This document shows, piece after piece, positions 36,462 to 45,202 of a stretch of 64,000 bases of DNA (position 1 is its first letter; each line of letters opens with the position of its first letter). The stretch spans positions 62,001-126,000 of the forward strand of contig JAPOZM010000002.1 in the NCBI GenBank assembly GCA_026706075.1. Direction: 5' to 3'. This DNA is from Gemmatimonadaceae bacterium. Its GTDB lineage: Bacteria > Latescibacterota > UBA2968 > UBA8231. The position numbers and the translations under genes were made by a program. Under the pieces are notes generated by a model. That model saw only the letters and a program-made list of their open reading frames with translations. It had not been told where the DNA came from and did not search any database.

Positions 36462-38138
36462 CTATCGCACCCCGCGCTGTTCCCGACTCGGGACACGCGA
36501 CTTGCCCATTCCCTCTTCTACTTCGATATCATCGTGTCCGAAGAGACCGGCGTCCTCGATTCGCTCGTCCTCCGGGATCACGGCGGCTCGGTCGCCTTCC
36601 GCGAACAGGGGTACTCCGCCGCCCGGTTCCCCAATCGGCCTATCACGGGTTCCCCACGCATGGAAGTGAAGAACCTCGCGAATCTGCCGATCCAAGGCGC
36701 GGTCCTCCGCCAATTCCTTGAAGCGTACTAGCGAAACGGTCTTCATGTCTGGTGTGCCTCCGAGGACATTCACGAGTTCCTCCTCCTGGCTGGCCGAGAG
36801 CCTGCCACGGGCAGCGATGTAATCGTCGAGGACTGCCCGGCCCTCGCTCGACGGATTCTCATAGAACTCGCGGTGGAAAATAAAGGCGTGGGGAAGGCTC
36901 AGAAGACGCTGGAATTCCGCGGGTGACTCACCATACGCGCGGCAGAAAAAGGAGGGCGAGCCGCTCACTACCCCCCTCGTGGCTTGAAGCATGATCTGGA
37001 AGGACCGCAGGTAGTACCGGTTCCACCTCTCGCCGACATGTGTTCGCTCCTTCAGCGTCACCGGCTGGTACCGCATCGGGAATGACCAGATGCGAAGGCC
37101 GAGCTCCTCGTTCAAGGAGATGTTCAACCGCATCCGCTCATAGAGATCCCCCGGGCTGTCCATGAAGTTGTAGAGCATATAGTTTGACAGAGACGTGATA
37201 CTGTTGTCGGCAGCCATCCGTACAGATGTCTCATAGACGCGTCGAACGCCCATATGATCGAAGGCTATCCGCAGCGGGCTAATACAGATTGTCGCCATCT
37301 CCCTAAGGTACATCGGCGACTTGCATAGGATCCGTGCATCAACCCCCTGGTTGAAGTCCACCCGGCGTTGGACGGGCCTTGCGCCCGGACGTTGTAGCGT
37401 CGCCCCGGGTGTGAACCCCAGGTCCCGGATCTCCGCGATGACTTCCTTGTAGCGGGCCGAGGCCGTAATGTTGTTGTCCATCAGGATTAAGTCCTTCTTC
37501 TCCCCGTGAGCGGTCGAAATGCCCTCGACAAGCCTTGCTAGGGGCGGCATCTCCCGTTGAGCGCCCTCCAGCTTAGGAACCCCACAGAAGGCACACTTCC
37601 GCACGCAGCCGCGGGATGCGTAACCGAAATAGGCGTCGCGAACCGGATACACGTAATCACCCGCCAGTTGGTCCAGAATCCCGTAGTCCGGAATCATCTC
37701 CTCGATCGGTGTTGAGTGGAGGTCTCCGGCCCCGAAATCCCCCTCCTCCTCGGACAGCATGAGTGCTGTGGCTGGGGGTCCATCAAGCAGGCCCCGAATA
37801 AACCTCACACCTGCCCAGCGGGGCTCCGCCAGGAATTGCTCATGCATTAGGGAGGCTGCAACCCCTCCCACAAACACCCTCTCGTTCTGGCCCGCCGCCG
37901 CTTGAATCCCGAAGTCGATGGCGGCCGCGGTCTTCTTCCACTCAAAGCTGAACAGTGTAGTGATGTAGACCCGGTCCCACCGTTGTTCGAGCGCACGCCT
38001 GTTCGATCCCTTCACAAAGGAGACTTGGTCTCCGCGGCCCTGCTGACCATGGTAGGCCGCCAGCTTCATCAAGCCAAGCGGAGGGTACTTGTTCGCATAG
38101 CCTGGTTCAATCAACAGGATGTTCTTTCTTGCCTGCAC
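36462..38138 (-). CDS. Radical SAM protein with B12-binding-like N-terminal fold
   Basis: 558 residues from GTG 38138. The [4Fe-4S] motif is CVRKCAFC: Cys178, Cys182, Cys185 (CxxxCxxC), within SRGCVRKCAFC. Residues 1-130 (NILLIEPGYANKYPPLGLMKLAAYH...) look like the Rossmann-type domain common in MiaB/B12 radical SAM proteins, but no DxHxxG cobalamin motif is visible. Downstream elements LILMDNNITAS and VDFNQGVDARIL fit a TIM-barrel radical SAM core of a poorly characterised family. The substrate is unknown. It starts 3 bp after the ParB-like gene, in a SNF2/ParB cassette, so nucleic-acid modification is a reasonable but untested guess. Confidence 0.8.
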   Translation of the reverse strand: MQARKNILLIEPGYANKYPPLGLMKLAAYHGQQGRGDQVSFVKGSNRRALEQRWDRVYITTLFSFEWKKTAAAIDFGIQAAAGQNERVFVGGVAASLMHEQFLAEPRWAGVRFIRGLLDGPPATALMLSEEEGDFGAGDLHSTPIEEMIPDYGILDQLAGDYVYPVRDAYFGYASRGCVRKCAFCGVPKLEGAQREMPPLARLVEGISTAHGEKKDLILMDNNITASARYKEVIAEIRDLGFTPGATLQRPGARPVQRRVDFNQGVDARILCKSPMYLREMATICISPLRIAFDHMGVRRVYETSVRMAADNSITSLSNYMLYNFMDSPGDLYERMRLNISLNEELGLRIWSFPMRYQPVTLKERTHVGERWNRYYLRSFQIMLQATRGVVSGSPSFFCRAYGESPAEFQRLLSLPHAFIFHREFYENPSSEGRAVLDDYIAARGRLSASQEEELVNVLGGTPDMKTVSLVRFKELAEDRALDRQIREVLHFHAWGTRDRPIGEPGGGVPLFAEGDRAAVIPEDERIEDAGLFGHDDIEVEEGMGKSRVPSREQRGVR

Positions 38139-38141
38139 TGG

Positions 38142-39200
38142 CTAACGACTCCGGGAACTACTTCGACGCCGCTGTGCCTTCGGCGACAGGCGAGCGACCA
38201 TGTCATAGATCTTGTCCAGTGCGAACGCAGTTACCTTAGTGGTTCCGTCGTTGTTGAGCAGTGACTCTATCTCTCTCTCGGTGTTCTCCTCCGCAACAAA
38301 TCTGTGGAATTGCTTCAGCTTCCTCAGTGTATAGTTGCTGCCACCGGTGGCTTCAGCCAACTCCAGTGCCTCCCCGAACCGGTCCTCGGCATCCTCTCCA
38401 AGAAATCGCTTGCGCGCCCTCTTGTCTGACATAATAACAGGCAGCTCGTCGCGAAGGCTCTGAGCCTTGGGGAATTCGCCTCTCTTGATCATTGGAAGCA
38501 CGATGTCGTCAAGCTCTGAATACTCCTCGCGAGCCTTACGCACCTTGTTGCTGGAAACCAAGACCTCGTAGTAGCTCCAATTGCCAGGCCTGCTGTCCTC
38601 GTTCTTGAGCATCAGTTCGTAGGCCTTCACCGTGTTCCTAACCTTCCTCGGCGAGATGCCAGCCAAGTCTTTGGCAAGCTCTGTTGCTGGCACTCCTTGA
38701 TTCTTGAACCTGCGATAGATGTAAGCTGCGTTTTCATAGGTCTGCCAGTCAGCCCGTCCTGTGATGTGAATCCGACCAAGCAGACTGAAAATAAAGGACT
38801 CCCTCTCTGCCTTACTTAATCGCGAGAGATCAAGCACGTTGCAGGGAACCTCACTCGTCACCGGTGGCGTTGACTTTTCCATCTTCAACGCCGCCAACCG
38901 GCTGTTGCCTTCCAGCGCGACGTAGTCGTAGCTTCCGTAAAGCTCATCCTCCTTCCCAACCTCCATGCACCATAGGGGCTCGTTGACTTGCCCGTCCCGA
39001 TCGATCAGCGCTCGCAGGCTCTTTACATGTTCCATTTTCTGCAACTTCTCACCAATGTTCTTCTGCGTCCGCTCCTCGGACGCGGCAAAGCGGGAGTAGA
39101 TCCGTGGATTCTCCGCGTAGAACGCCACCCGGCTCATGTCGGCCGTTTCCAGCCTATACGGGATCTTCCAATTCCCTATCCGATACCTCTCTCTGGCCAC
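38142..39200 (-). CDS. ParB/Srx-like nucleotide-binding protein (second of two)
   Basis: 352 residues from GTG 39200, with GGAGG 7 nt upstream; an in-frame TTG at 39233 is less likely. ParB/Srx-fold signatures: YAENPRIYSRF (NPRI, 31-34), GQVNEPLWC, and EGNSRLAAL (97-105), the phosphate/CTP-binding element. After it comes a helical region with ADWQTYENAAYIYRRFKNQGVPATELAKDLAGISPRKVRNTVKAYELM, possibly a helix-turn-helix. ParB-fold proteins bind or hydrolyse CTP or act as nucleases; proteins of this type also occur in DNA-modification systems (for example DpdB). No parA gene is near, so it is not a chromosome-segregation ParB. Confidence 0.75.
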   Translation of the reverse strand: MARERYRIGNWKIPYRLETADMSRVAFYAENPRIYSRFAASEERTQKNIGEKLQKMEHVKSLRALIDRDGQVNEPLWCMEVGKEDELYGSYDYVALEGNSRLAALKMEKSTPPVTSEVPCNVLDLSRLSKAERESFIFSLLGRIHITGRADWQTYENAAYIYRRFKNQGVPATELAKDLAGISPRKVRNTVKAYELMLKNEDSRPGNWSYYEVLVSSNKVRKAREEYSELDDIVLPMIKRGEFPKAQSLRDELPVIMSDKRARKRFLGEDAEDRFGEALELAEATGGSNYTLRKLKQFHRFVAEENTEREIESLLNNDGTTKVTAFALDKIYDMVARLSPKAQRRRSSSRSR

Positions 39201-39229
39201 TGTTGCCTCCTCCTGATGTCGTGATCGCC

Positions 39230-40690
39230 TCAACCCAGTACGCTGTCTAGCGCCCGCACAAAATCGTAGGTCGCCTTGTCCCGGTATTCCTCGAGATTGA
39301 CATCACCCTGGGTAAGCGCTGCCGCGAGTTCCTTGGCGGACAGCAGCGTGCCAACCCACTCATCAATTGTCCTGGTCGCAATCAGGTTCTCCACCACGCA
39401 GTCCCTTGTCTGGGAGATGCGGTGGATACGATCCTGGGCCTGCAGGTAGTCGTCCAGGCTAAAGCTTCGATCGAAGAAGATTGCATGGTCAGACACCGTC
39501 AGCGTGAGACCTTCCTTGGCGGCTCCTGGTGTCGCCACCAAAAGGCGACAGTTGTCGTCCTCAAGGAATCTAGTGATATCCGCATTCCTATCGGCGATTG
39601 GTCGTTTGCCGTGGAGTCTTGCAGGCTCTAGACCTGAATAGCGTCGTGCAATCATCTCCACGTTGTCCGTGAAAGCCGTCCAGACAATCTTTTTGGCCTC
39701 GCCTATGCCGCTGCCGTTCAGGATCCTGTCCAGCACCGGTAGTTTGCCCGGTTCGCCCCCGTAGCTCTCGTCGACCAGTTGAGGGTTGGAGGCGACCTGT
39801 ACTAGCCGCAGAAGCCGTTTCAAGACCCGCTCGGCGTCGTCCATCGTAAGGACGCCCTCGATCTCAATCTCGGCGCGCAGCTCCGTCTTGTAGCGCTGAT
39901 ACAGATGCCACTGCTCTTCCTCCAATTCGGCCGGAGTGTCCCGCAAGGTCTTTCCCGGAAGGTTAAGCTCGGCGCTCTCCTTGGTTTCCCGCACGGAAAA
40001 CGCGCGTACGAGAGATGGGACACCCGCAACCTTTGTCTCAAATGCTCTGGCCGCCGCCGGGTCCTCCGCTACGGACCTGTCGAGGTCGGCCCTGCACTTG
40101 AAACTGGCGAACGACGTCCCGAGCGCCTCGCCTTGATCAAGGAAAAACACTTGGGACCACAGGTCGTAGGGACGGTTGGCGACCGGGGTTCCGGTCATGA
40201 TGACGCGACGGGTGAACTTCGGTGCCAAGGCGTGAAGTGCCCTCGCCGGCGCAGTCCCAGGATTCTTGATTCTTTGCGCTTCGTCCAATAGAACGCCGAG
40301 TCTTCGGCTCTCAGCAAGCATCTCGAACCTCGTACGCTCGCTGTGCATGACCTCGTAGTGGGTCACGTAGAGACGGACAGGTGCGTTGAGTGCCCAGAAA
40401 TTCGCGCGGCTGTTCTGGTTGAGAACGACAGGACGGAGATAGGTGTGGCTGGTGATTTCTCGGACCCAGTTTTCCACTAGGGTCTTCTTGGTGACGACGA
40501 GCACCGAGTCTACCACCCCTCCGGCGAGCCAGTGGAGAGTGAGGTCCAGGCCGATCTTGGTCTTCCCAAGGCCCTGTTCGTGGAAGAGCGCGGCGTATTC
40601 CAGGTCCCGCACGGTTCGGACGGCCTCCACTTGGTGGGGCATGGGTGCATGCTTTGCGTCCAGGCGCGGTGGGACTCTCGTTCTCATCAT
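39230..40690 (-). CDS. SNF2-family DNA helicase/translocase
   Basis: 486 residues from ATG 40690, overlapping the nuclease stop (ATGA). Seven helicase motifs are recognisable: GLGKT (40-44), KKTLVENW (Ia), LLDEAQRIKN (DEAQ, 136-139, not DEAH), MTGTP (165-169), ARLHGKRP, LLVATPGAAKEGLTLT and QDRIHRISQ (419-427). It is a minimal SNF2 (RapA/HepA-like) protein without extra domains, acting as an ATP-dependent translocase on dsDNA. SNF2 proteins are frequent in defence systems (DISARM drmD, Dpd). The gene is flanked by the mini nuclease and a ParB-like protein, and its start is translationally coupled to the nuclease. Confidence 0.9.
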   Translation of the reverse strand: MMRTRVPPRLDAKHAPMPHQVEAVRTVRDLEYAALFHEQGLGKTKIGLDLTLHWLAGGVVDSVLVVTKKTLVENWVREITSHTYLRPVVLNQNSRANFWALNAPVRLYVTHYEVMHSERTRFEMLAESRRLGVLLDEAQRIKNPGTAPARALHALAPKFTRRVIMTGTPVANRPYDLWSQVFFLDQGEALGTSFASFKCRADLDRSVAEDPAAARAFETKVAGVPSLVRAFSVRETKESAELNLPGKTLRDTPAELEEEQWHLYQRYKTELRAEIEIEGVLTMDDAERVLKRLLRLVQVASNPQLVDESYGGEPGKLPVLDRILNGSGIGEAKKIVWTAFTDNVEMIARRYSGLEPARLHGKRPIADRNADITRFLEDDNCRLLVATPGAAKEGLTLTVSDHAIFFDRSFSLDDYLQAQDRIHRISQTRDCVVENLIATRTIDEWVGTLLSAKELAAALTQGDVNLEEYRDKATYDFVRALDSVLG

Positions 40691-41109
40691 GCCTTCTGTG
40701 GGGTTGGGAGCGCCAAGTCGGTGCTTCCGTCCAGGACATGCACCCTGTCCCGCACACTGTTCCAGTTCCGTGCACTGCGCCGCAGTACGTTCCACGCTGT
40801 GGGTGCGCTTCCCCATTGCACAGCAAGCACCAGGTGTGCCGTTCCCACCCGTTCGATGTATCGCATGAACGTCCTCACCTGCATTTTCGAGCGTAGTGTT
40901 TCCAGGTCGCTGGGCGGCTTCGCCTCGCCAACAACCTCCAATCCCGCGCCGATGGCCCGCACGTCTGGATGGGATCCGCCTATCATCCAAGTGGGATCCC
41001 TATCGCCGCCTCCTCGGTCGACGATGCCAGCCGCTTGGGGGCCCAGGGCACGGGATACTGCCCTGTGGAGGCGTCGAACCAATTCCTTGTGCAGTGCACT
41101 CTCAGCCAC
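40687..41109 (-). CDS. Small stand-alone PD-(D/E)xK-like nuclease
   Basis: 140 residues. The core HPDVRAIGAGLEVVGEAKPP provides Asp49, Glu62 and Lys64, the D...ExK triad of the restriction-endonuclease fold; a following helix and strand (AHLVLAVQWG) fit. The protein consists of this domain alone. It starts 5 bp after the ParB-like gene and ends in an ATGA overlap with the SNF2 helicase gene, so it is probably made in equal amounts with it and may act in one complex. Catalytic activity is inferred from the triad. Confidence 0.62.
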   Translation of the reverse strand: MAESALHKELVRRLHRAVSRALGPQAAGIVDRGGGDRDPTWMIGGSHPDVRAIGAGLEVVGEAKPPSDLETLRSKMQVRTFMRYIERVGTAHLVLAVQWGSAPTAWNVLRRSARNWNSVRDRVHVLDGSTDLALPTPQKA

Positions 41110-41114
41110 CGCGG

Positions 41115-42137
41115 CTACTCCTCGTCGGTCGAGGTCGTGGCTACTAGCGTATCGATGCTCTCCCGTACGGCATCAAGCTCGACCATCACAGGTGACCCTG
41201 GTGAGGTTGCAATCTCCTGTGATTCATCGAATGACAGCCTGTTGATTCGGCGGCGAAGCGCGGTAGCTAGCTCTTCGATTGTAGCATCCCGAACGGGGCT
41301 ATCGGACTCGCTTTCTTGCTGGCCTGCATCCAAGTGCTTGATGGCTTCTTTGGCTCCCTCCTTAAGGAATACCTTTGTCGCCTCGGCATCAGCGAGTATC
41401 TCCGGAAGTGCTCGGACGGTGTTCTGCGGTTGAAATAGCCCGGCATGGATCCATTGCGCAAAGTGCCGCTCGTCCTTGTCGGCACCATAGAGGCCTTCCT
41501 TAACGTTCTGAAGTTCGCGGAAAGCGCTAAACCTAGAATAGTCGAACATCTCGAAGCCGTCGGCCTCCGCCACCGGTCGGTAGAATCTCTCCATGTCGCC
41601 GTACGCCTTGATTTCTCTCTCCACCTGCTGTTGGGTGCCTCCACAGACGCGGATGATCTCTGCCATGGGCATCTGGTCTTGTTCCCACAGCTCTGATAGG
41701 TACTTCGCCTTGGCATATGCAGGCCACGATCGCGGCCCGACCAAGTGGACTTGGAGACGAATCTCGTGCGCTCGTTGTTCGTCCATTTCGTCATGGACGA
41801 TCGCAAGGATCTTCTCCCAGCCCCCCTGAGTATCCTCTCTAGCCAATTCACGATAGATCGCCACACGTGTATTGCCTTCTACACACAGGTAGCTGCCTTC
41901 GCCCTGCTCCTTCAAGATTATCGGCTGGACAACACCACCCGTCTCCTTGATCGCTCGCCTCAATTGGCGGTACTTATCTTGGGCAGTTACCTCGTCCTCA
42001 CTATCCCCACCAGCACCCAAAGCAAGTCTCATGCCCGCTTCGGTAATTTCGTCATGTATCTCCATGAAGTGCTTGATCCGCGGATTCTCCTTGTCCAGCG
42101 TGATCCGTTCGGTTTCGACCATTTCCACTCTGGTCAT
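41115..42137 (-). CDS. ParB/Srx-like nucleotide-binding protein (first of two)
   Basis: 340 residues from ATG 42137, with GGGAG 9 nt upstream. ParB/Srx elements: RITLDKENPRIKHF (NPRI, 18-21), GGVVQPIILKEQGEGSYLCVEGNTRVAIY (phosphate-binding GNTR, 88-91). A helical middle with VCGGTQQQVEREIKAYGDMERF resembles a helix-turn-helix. It is the first gene of the operon and a distant relative, not a copy, of the second ParB-like gene. No parS-like site or parA is visible. Confidence 0.75.
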   Translation of the reverse strand: MTRVEMVETERITLDKENPRIKHFMEIHDEITEAGMRLALGAGGDSEDEVTAQDKYRQLRRAIKETGGVVQPIILKEQGEGSYLCVEGNTRVAIYRELAREDTQGGWEKILAIVHDEMDEQRAHEIRLQVHLVGPRSWPAYAKAKYLSELWEQDQMPMAEIIRVCGGTQQQVEREIKAYGDMERFYRPVAEADGFEMFDYSRFSAFRELQNVKEGLYGADKDERHFAQWIHAGLFQPQNTVRALPEILADAEATKVFLKEGAKEAIKHLDAGQQESESDSPVRDATIEELATALRRRINRLSFDESQEIATSPGSPVMVELDAVRESIDTLVATTSTDEE

Positions 42138-42439
42138 CAGACTTACTCCCGATCTTCATGCGGTCTTCAGAGTTCTCATCCCGCAGGCCGAACTCGATGA
42201 ACTGTGCGACCGGATCAAGCATCATTCTCTCGTTTGCGATGCATCCAGCCTGCACGGCCCCGGGTCTCTACGAGGAAGCCGCCCCCGAGGGCGTGCAATC
42301 CGAGGAGCCACAGCCTGGAAGCCGCAAGACCGGATGGCCGATCCGGACGACGTAGAGCATCGGGGAGCGCTCACCCGATTGCCTCCTCGAATGCGTTTGC
42401 AGCGGCAAGGTAGCGGCTCCAGAAGGGCGCATCAAGACG
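42138..42439. promoter_or_regulatory. Upstream region of the cassette operon
   Basis: About 300 bp before the first gene of the cassette, with no credible coding frame. It must hold the operon promoter. I see GGGAG as the Shine-Dalgarno at 9 nt from ATG 42137 but no confident promoter boxes. To the right it merges into a decayed gene fragment. Confidence 0.4.
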
Positions 42440-42655
42440 GTCTGCCGGAGACGGATCTTGCCGTCCCGTTGCTGGTTGCCCACGAGTGGGCGCCATCGGA
42501 CAAAGCGGCCACCCCTTCCAGGCAGGGGAGCGTCCCTCGTCACGCCCGGTGCATAGTTGACGTAGGCGTTCAAGGAAGTAGCTCTCGCCCCAGGTCAGGC
42601 CGAGGAGGTCGTCTGGCCCGAGTACGCCCTGCCTTCGTTCCGTGAGTCATCGAAT
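42440..42655 (-). pseudogene. Decayed fragment of a paralogue of the 469-residue toroid gene
   Basis: On the minus strand 42655-42555 encodes DDSRNEGRAYSGQTTSS and, after one or more frame changes, TWGESYFL and NAYVNY. These match DDSRNEGRAYSDQKTSS, AWGESYYL and NAYIKMY of the intact gene at 55865-57274 (nucleotide match region about 57055-57155). The similarity continues more weakly to about 42440 and is then lost. Stops and one-base shifts interrupt it, so it is a dead copy of the 5' part. Confidence 0.68.
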
Positions 42656-42750
42656 GGCCCGGGTCAGCGGTGCCAGGAGGGCTTGACCGCCCCCTTCCCG
42701 TCCGGTGAATTCAGGGTTTCCCCGATCCTCCTCCTCCTCGAGGAAACCCC

Positions 42751-43485
42751 ATGGCGATCCCCCTGCGCGAGATCACCGGCATGCCGGCCTTCTCCTCCTC
42801 CTACCCCATGCCGCCCTGCCGCTACCGCCGGGCCCGGTTCCAGCTCGTCTTCTTCCGCGCCGACCCGGCGGCCGTCGACCGGGTCCTTCCCGAGTGCTTC
42901 AGCCCGGAGGACGGCCTGTGCGTGGCCATGGGCCTGGCCGTGCCCTGGAGCTCCAGCTACGGCGCCTTCGAGGAGAGCGCTCTCTCCGTGCCCTGCGCCT
43001 TCGAGGGCCGCTCCGGCTACTTCTGCGCCGTGGCCTTTCTCAACTCCCGCTCCAGCATCTCCGCCGGCCGCGAGATCTACGGGACCCCGAAGGTCCACGC
43101 CGGGATCACGGTCTCCATGGACGAGCGCGTCATGTGCACCGACACGGTGGCGGGCGGCGGCTCCGTCATGAGCGTGCGCTCCACCATGCACCGGGAGGCC
43201 CGCCCCGAGGACGTGCCCCCCACCAGCCCCAACTGGCGCCTCAAGGTGATCCCCCGGGCCGACGGCCGCGGCCCCGAGGTGATGCAGGTCATCGATACCG
43301 ACGGCGTCAGCACCGACCGGGAGGTCCACCTCTGCCGCGCCGGCGACGGCGTCGTCCAGTTCAACCCCTCCCCCGTCTTCGACCTCTCCGACTTCGCCCC
43401 CCTCTCCATCCACGGCGCCTGGTACCTGGAGATGGACTACACCGAGGGCTACGGCAAAGTGGTGCGCGACTTCTCCGGCGAGTAG
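42751..43485 (+). CDS. Acetoacetate decarboxylase family protein
   Basis: 244 residues from ATG 42751 with GAGG about 7 nt upstream. It belongs to the ADC (PF06314) fold: REIYGTPKVHAGI places a lysine at 114, corresponding to the Schiff-base Lys115 of clostridial acetoacetate decarboxylase, in the conserved G-x-PK motif. The protein is of normal length and cytoplasmic. ADC-fold proteins also include aldolase-dehydratases and secondary-metabolism enzymes, so decarboxylation of acetoacetate is not certain. It stands alone on the plus strand between a dead fragment and the NHL array; its stop codon lies inside a direct repeat shared with 52.0 kb. Confidence 0.82.
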   Translation: MAIPLREITGMPAFSSSYPMPPCRYRRARFQLVFFRADPAAVDRVLPECFSPEDGLCVAMGLAVPWSSSYGAFEESALSVPCAFEGRSGYFCAVAFLNSRSSISAGREIYGTPKVHAGITVSMDERVMCTDTVAGGGSVMSVRSTMHREARPEDVPPTSPNWRLKVIPRADGRGPEVMQVIDTDGVSTDREVHLCRAGDGVVQFNPSPVFDLSDFAPLSIHGAWYLEMDYTEGYGKVVRDFSGE

Positions 43486-43532
43486 CCGCCGGGCCGGCCG
43501 TCAGGAGCCCTCCGCCCCTCCGACGCGGGCCT
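43482..43532. repeat. Direct repeat, left copy, flanking the NHL array
   Basis: About 51 bp, matching 52017-52067 at roughly 46 positions by eye, same orientation. In the right copy this is the last codons and stop of the ankyrin gene plus the following bases; in the left copy the minus strand still reads VGGAEGS and a stop, against VGEAEGS. It is best explained as the tail of a lost ankyrin paralogue or as a recombination scar. Confidence 0.6.
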
Positions 43533-43595
43533 CACGATGCGCTCGGCCGTAGGGCCTTCCGCGGGGCTGGCGAAGGCAAAGGCCCCTTCCGTCCC

Positions 43596-45189
43596 TCAGT
43601 GCAGCAACGTCAGCTTGTGGCTCTCCGCCGTCCCATCGACTGAGACCACCAGAAAGTAGGTGCCCGAGGCCTGCGACCGCCCCGCCTGGTCGAGCCCGTC
43701 CCAGACGAACTGGTAGGAGCCCGCCGGGCGCCGGGCCTCGGCGGCCAGCACCCGCACCCGCTGCCCCAGCTCGTCGTAGACCCGCACCGATACGGACGCC
43801 GTGCGGTCCAACTCGAAGGCGACGGTAACGGAGGCATTGGAGGGATTCGGCCACAGGCGCACGGAGGAGGGTGTCGCTCCTGGAGTCGGCACGTTCTCCC
43901 CGATTGCCGCCACGGCCGTCGGCACGAGGTCGCCGACGCCGCAGATGCGGCGCAGGAAGGAAAAGACCCCGCCCACCCAGAAGGCCCCCGGCGGGCTCAT
44001 CGGCACGAGGAGATCGTTCTGCGGCGTGAGAAGAACATGCAGCGGCAGCGGGATCGGGGCGTCCAGGGCTGGACGGCCATCGCCCATCTGGTCTCGGCAA
44101 GTGTGCCTGGTACAGCCCAGGAACGAGAGCGTCCCATCACCGGCGATCGTCTCAAGGACGCCGTCGATGCCCACGCGGTGGATGCGGTCGAATCCCCGGT
44201 TGGCGATGTACATCACGCCCCGGGCATCGATCACGAAATCCAAGGCACGAACGAGAGGTGCCTCGGTCGCCGGCCTGCCATTGCCCACAAAAACCCCTCC
44301 AAGGCGAGGCTCCTCTCCGCGTCCTGTCACCCCTGCCCGATAGATGGCGCCCCTGTGGTCCGGGTTGTCCGGGTCGCCCCAGTCATAGCCGGCGACAACC
44401 TCAAGGGTGCCGTCGTCGAGACGGCGATAGATCTGTTGAGTGTTGGTGTAGTAGAGTCTCCCTTGAGCGTCCAGCCTCAAGGTCCATACCACACGCTCCG
44501 CCAGCAGCCTGGATATGCCCCCTTGCGCATCGATTCGTTGTACGCCTCCCCACCCGGCAACGAGCAGATCCCCCCCCGGGCTCGAAGAGCAGCGAGAGAT
44601 GGGGAGCAGACTCGACCCGGGCGGCAAAGGTGGTCACCTGTCCGTCGACTTCGAGACGCGCGATACGGGCCTCCTTCCTCCGCCCTCCTCTGACATAGTC
44701 GACGAAGTAGAGACGGCCTTCCCGGTCGAACGCCATCGGCCCGGGTGCAATGCGCGCTTCCAGGGCCGCCACGGTATCCTGCAGGACGTTTGTCTGCTGC
44801 AGCAGCGGAGCCACAGCGGCCTGGTGCACGTCGTCTTCCTGCGCCGAGTACTGGGGCACGCCGACAAGGCGGGTGGCGCTGCCGTCGGTTTCGAGACGAT
44901 AGATGATCGTGTGGTCGGCCACATGGACGCGCCCTTCGGGCCCCAGGGCCAGGTACTGCGGATAGTAGCTGCGGTACTCCGGCCCGGCCACCAGGTCCCG
45001 ACCACCTCCCACGTTGACCCGCTCGGCCGGGTAGATCTTGTAGTCCCGGAAGACGGCGATGTAGTCGCCGCCGTCGGGAGCGGTCACGGTGGTGATGGTC
45101 CCGGCTGGGCCGCACGGCGGCAGCGCCCCCAGCGGGACCGCCAAGGCAAGGCACCACAATGCGAGGAGGCCATGAAGCCGGGTTGCCAT
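43596..45189 (-). pseudogene. NHL-type propeller protein 1, interrupted by a frameshift in a G8 run
   Basis: The gene should run from ATG 45189 to the stop at 43596. Two overlapping open frames cover it: codons from 45189 read signal peptide, ALPPCG and propeller to LLFEPGG, then go out of frame; the other frame continues DLLVAGWGGVQRI to the end. The join is at the C8 run 44570-44577 (G8 on the coding strand): seven Gs restore EPGGDLLVAGW and give a 530-residue protein, the length of its tandem copies. The C-terminus is the FlgD-like module ending HKLTLLH. It may be a sequencing error, a real null allele or a phase-variable tract; the sequence alone cannot say. Confidence 0.78.
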
Positions 45190-45202
45190 GTCCTTTCCTC
45201 CC

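Noticed and set aside
38142-42137. Chromosome or plasmid partition locus (ParB)
   Set aside because: No ParA, no parS-like repeats, and two dissimilar ParB-fold proteins in an operon with helicase and radical SAM genes.
44401-44627. Two separate genes in propeller copy 1
   Set aside because: The two overlapping frames are halves of one protein, since together they match the intact copies and meet at the G8 run.
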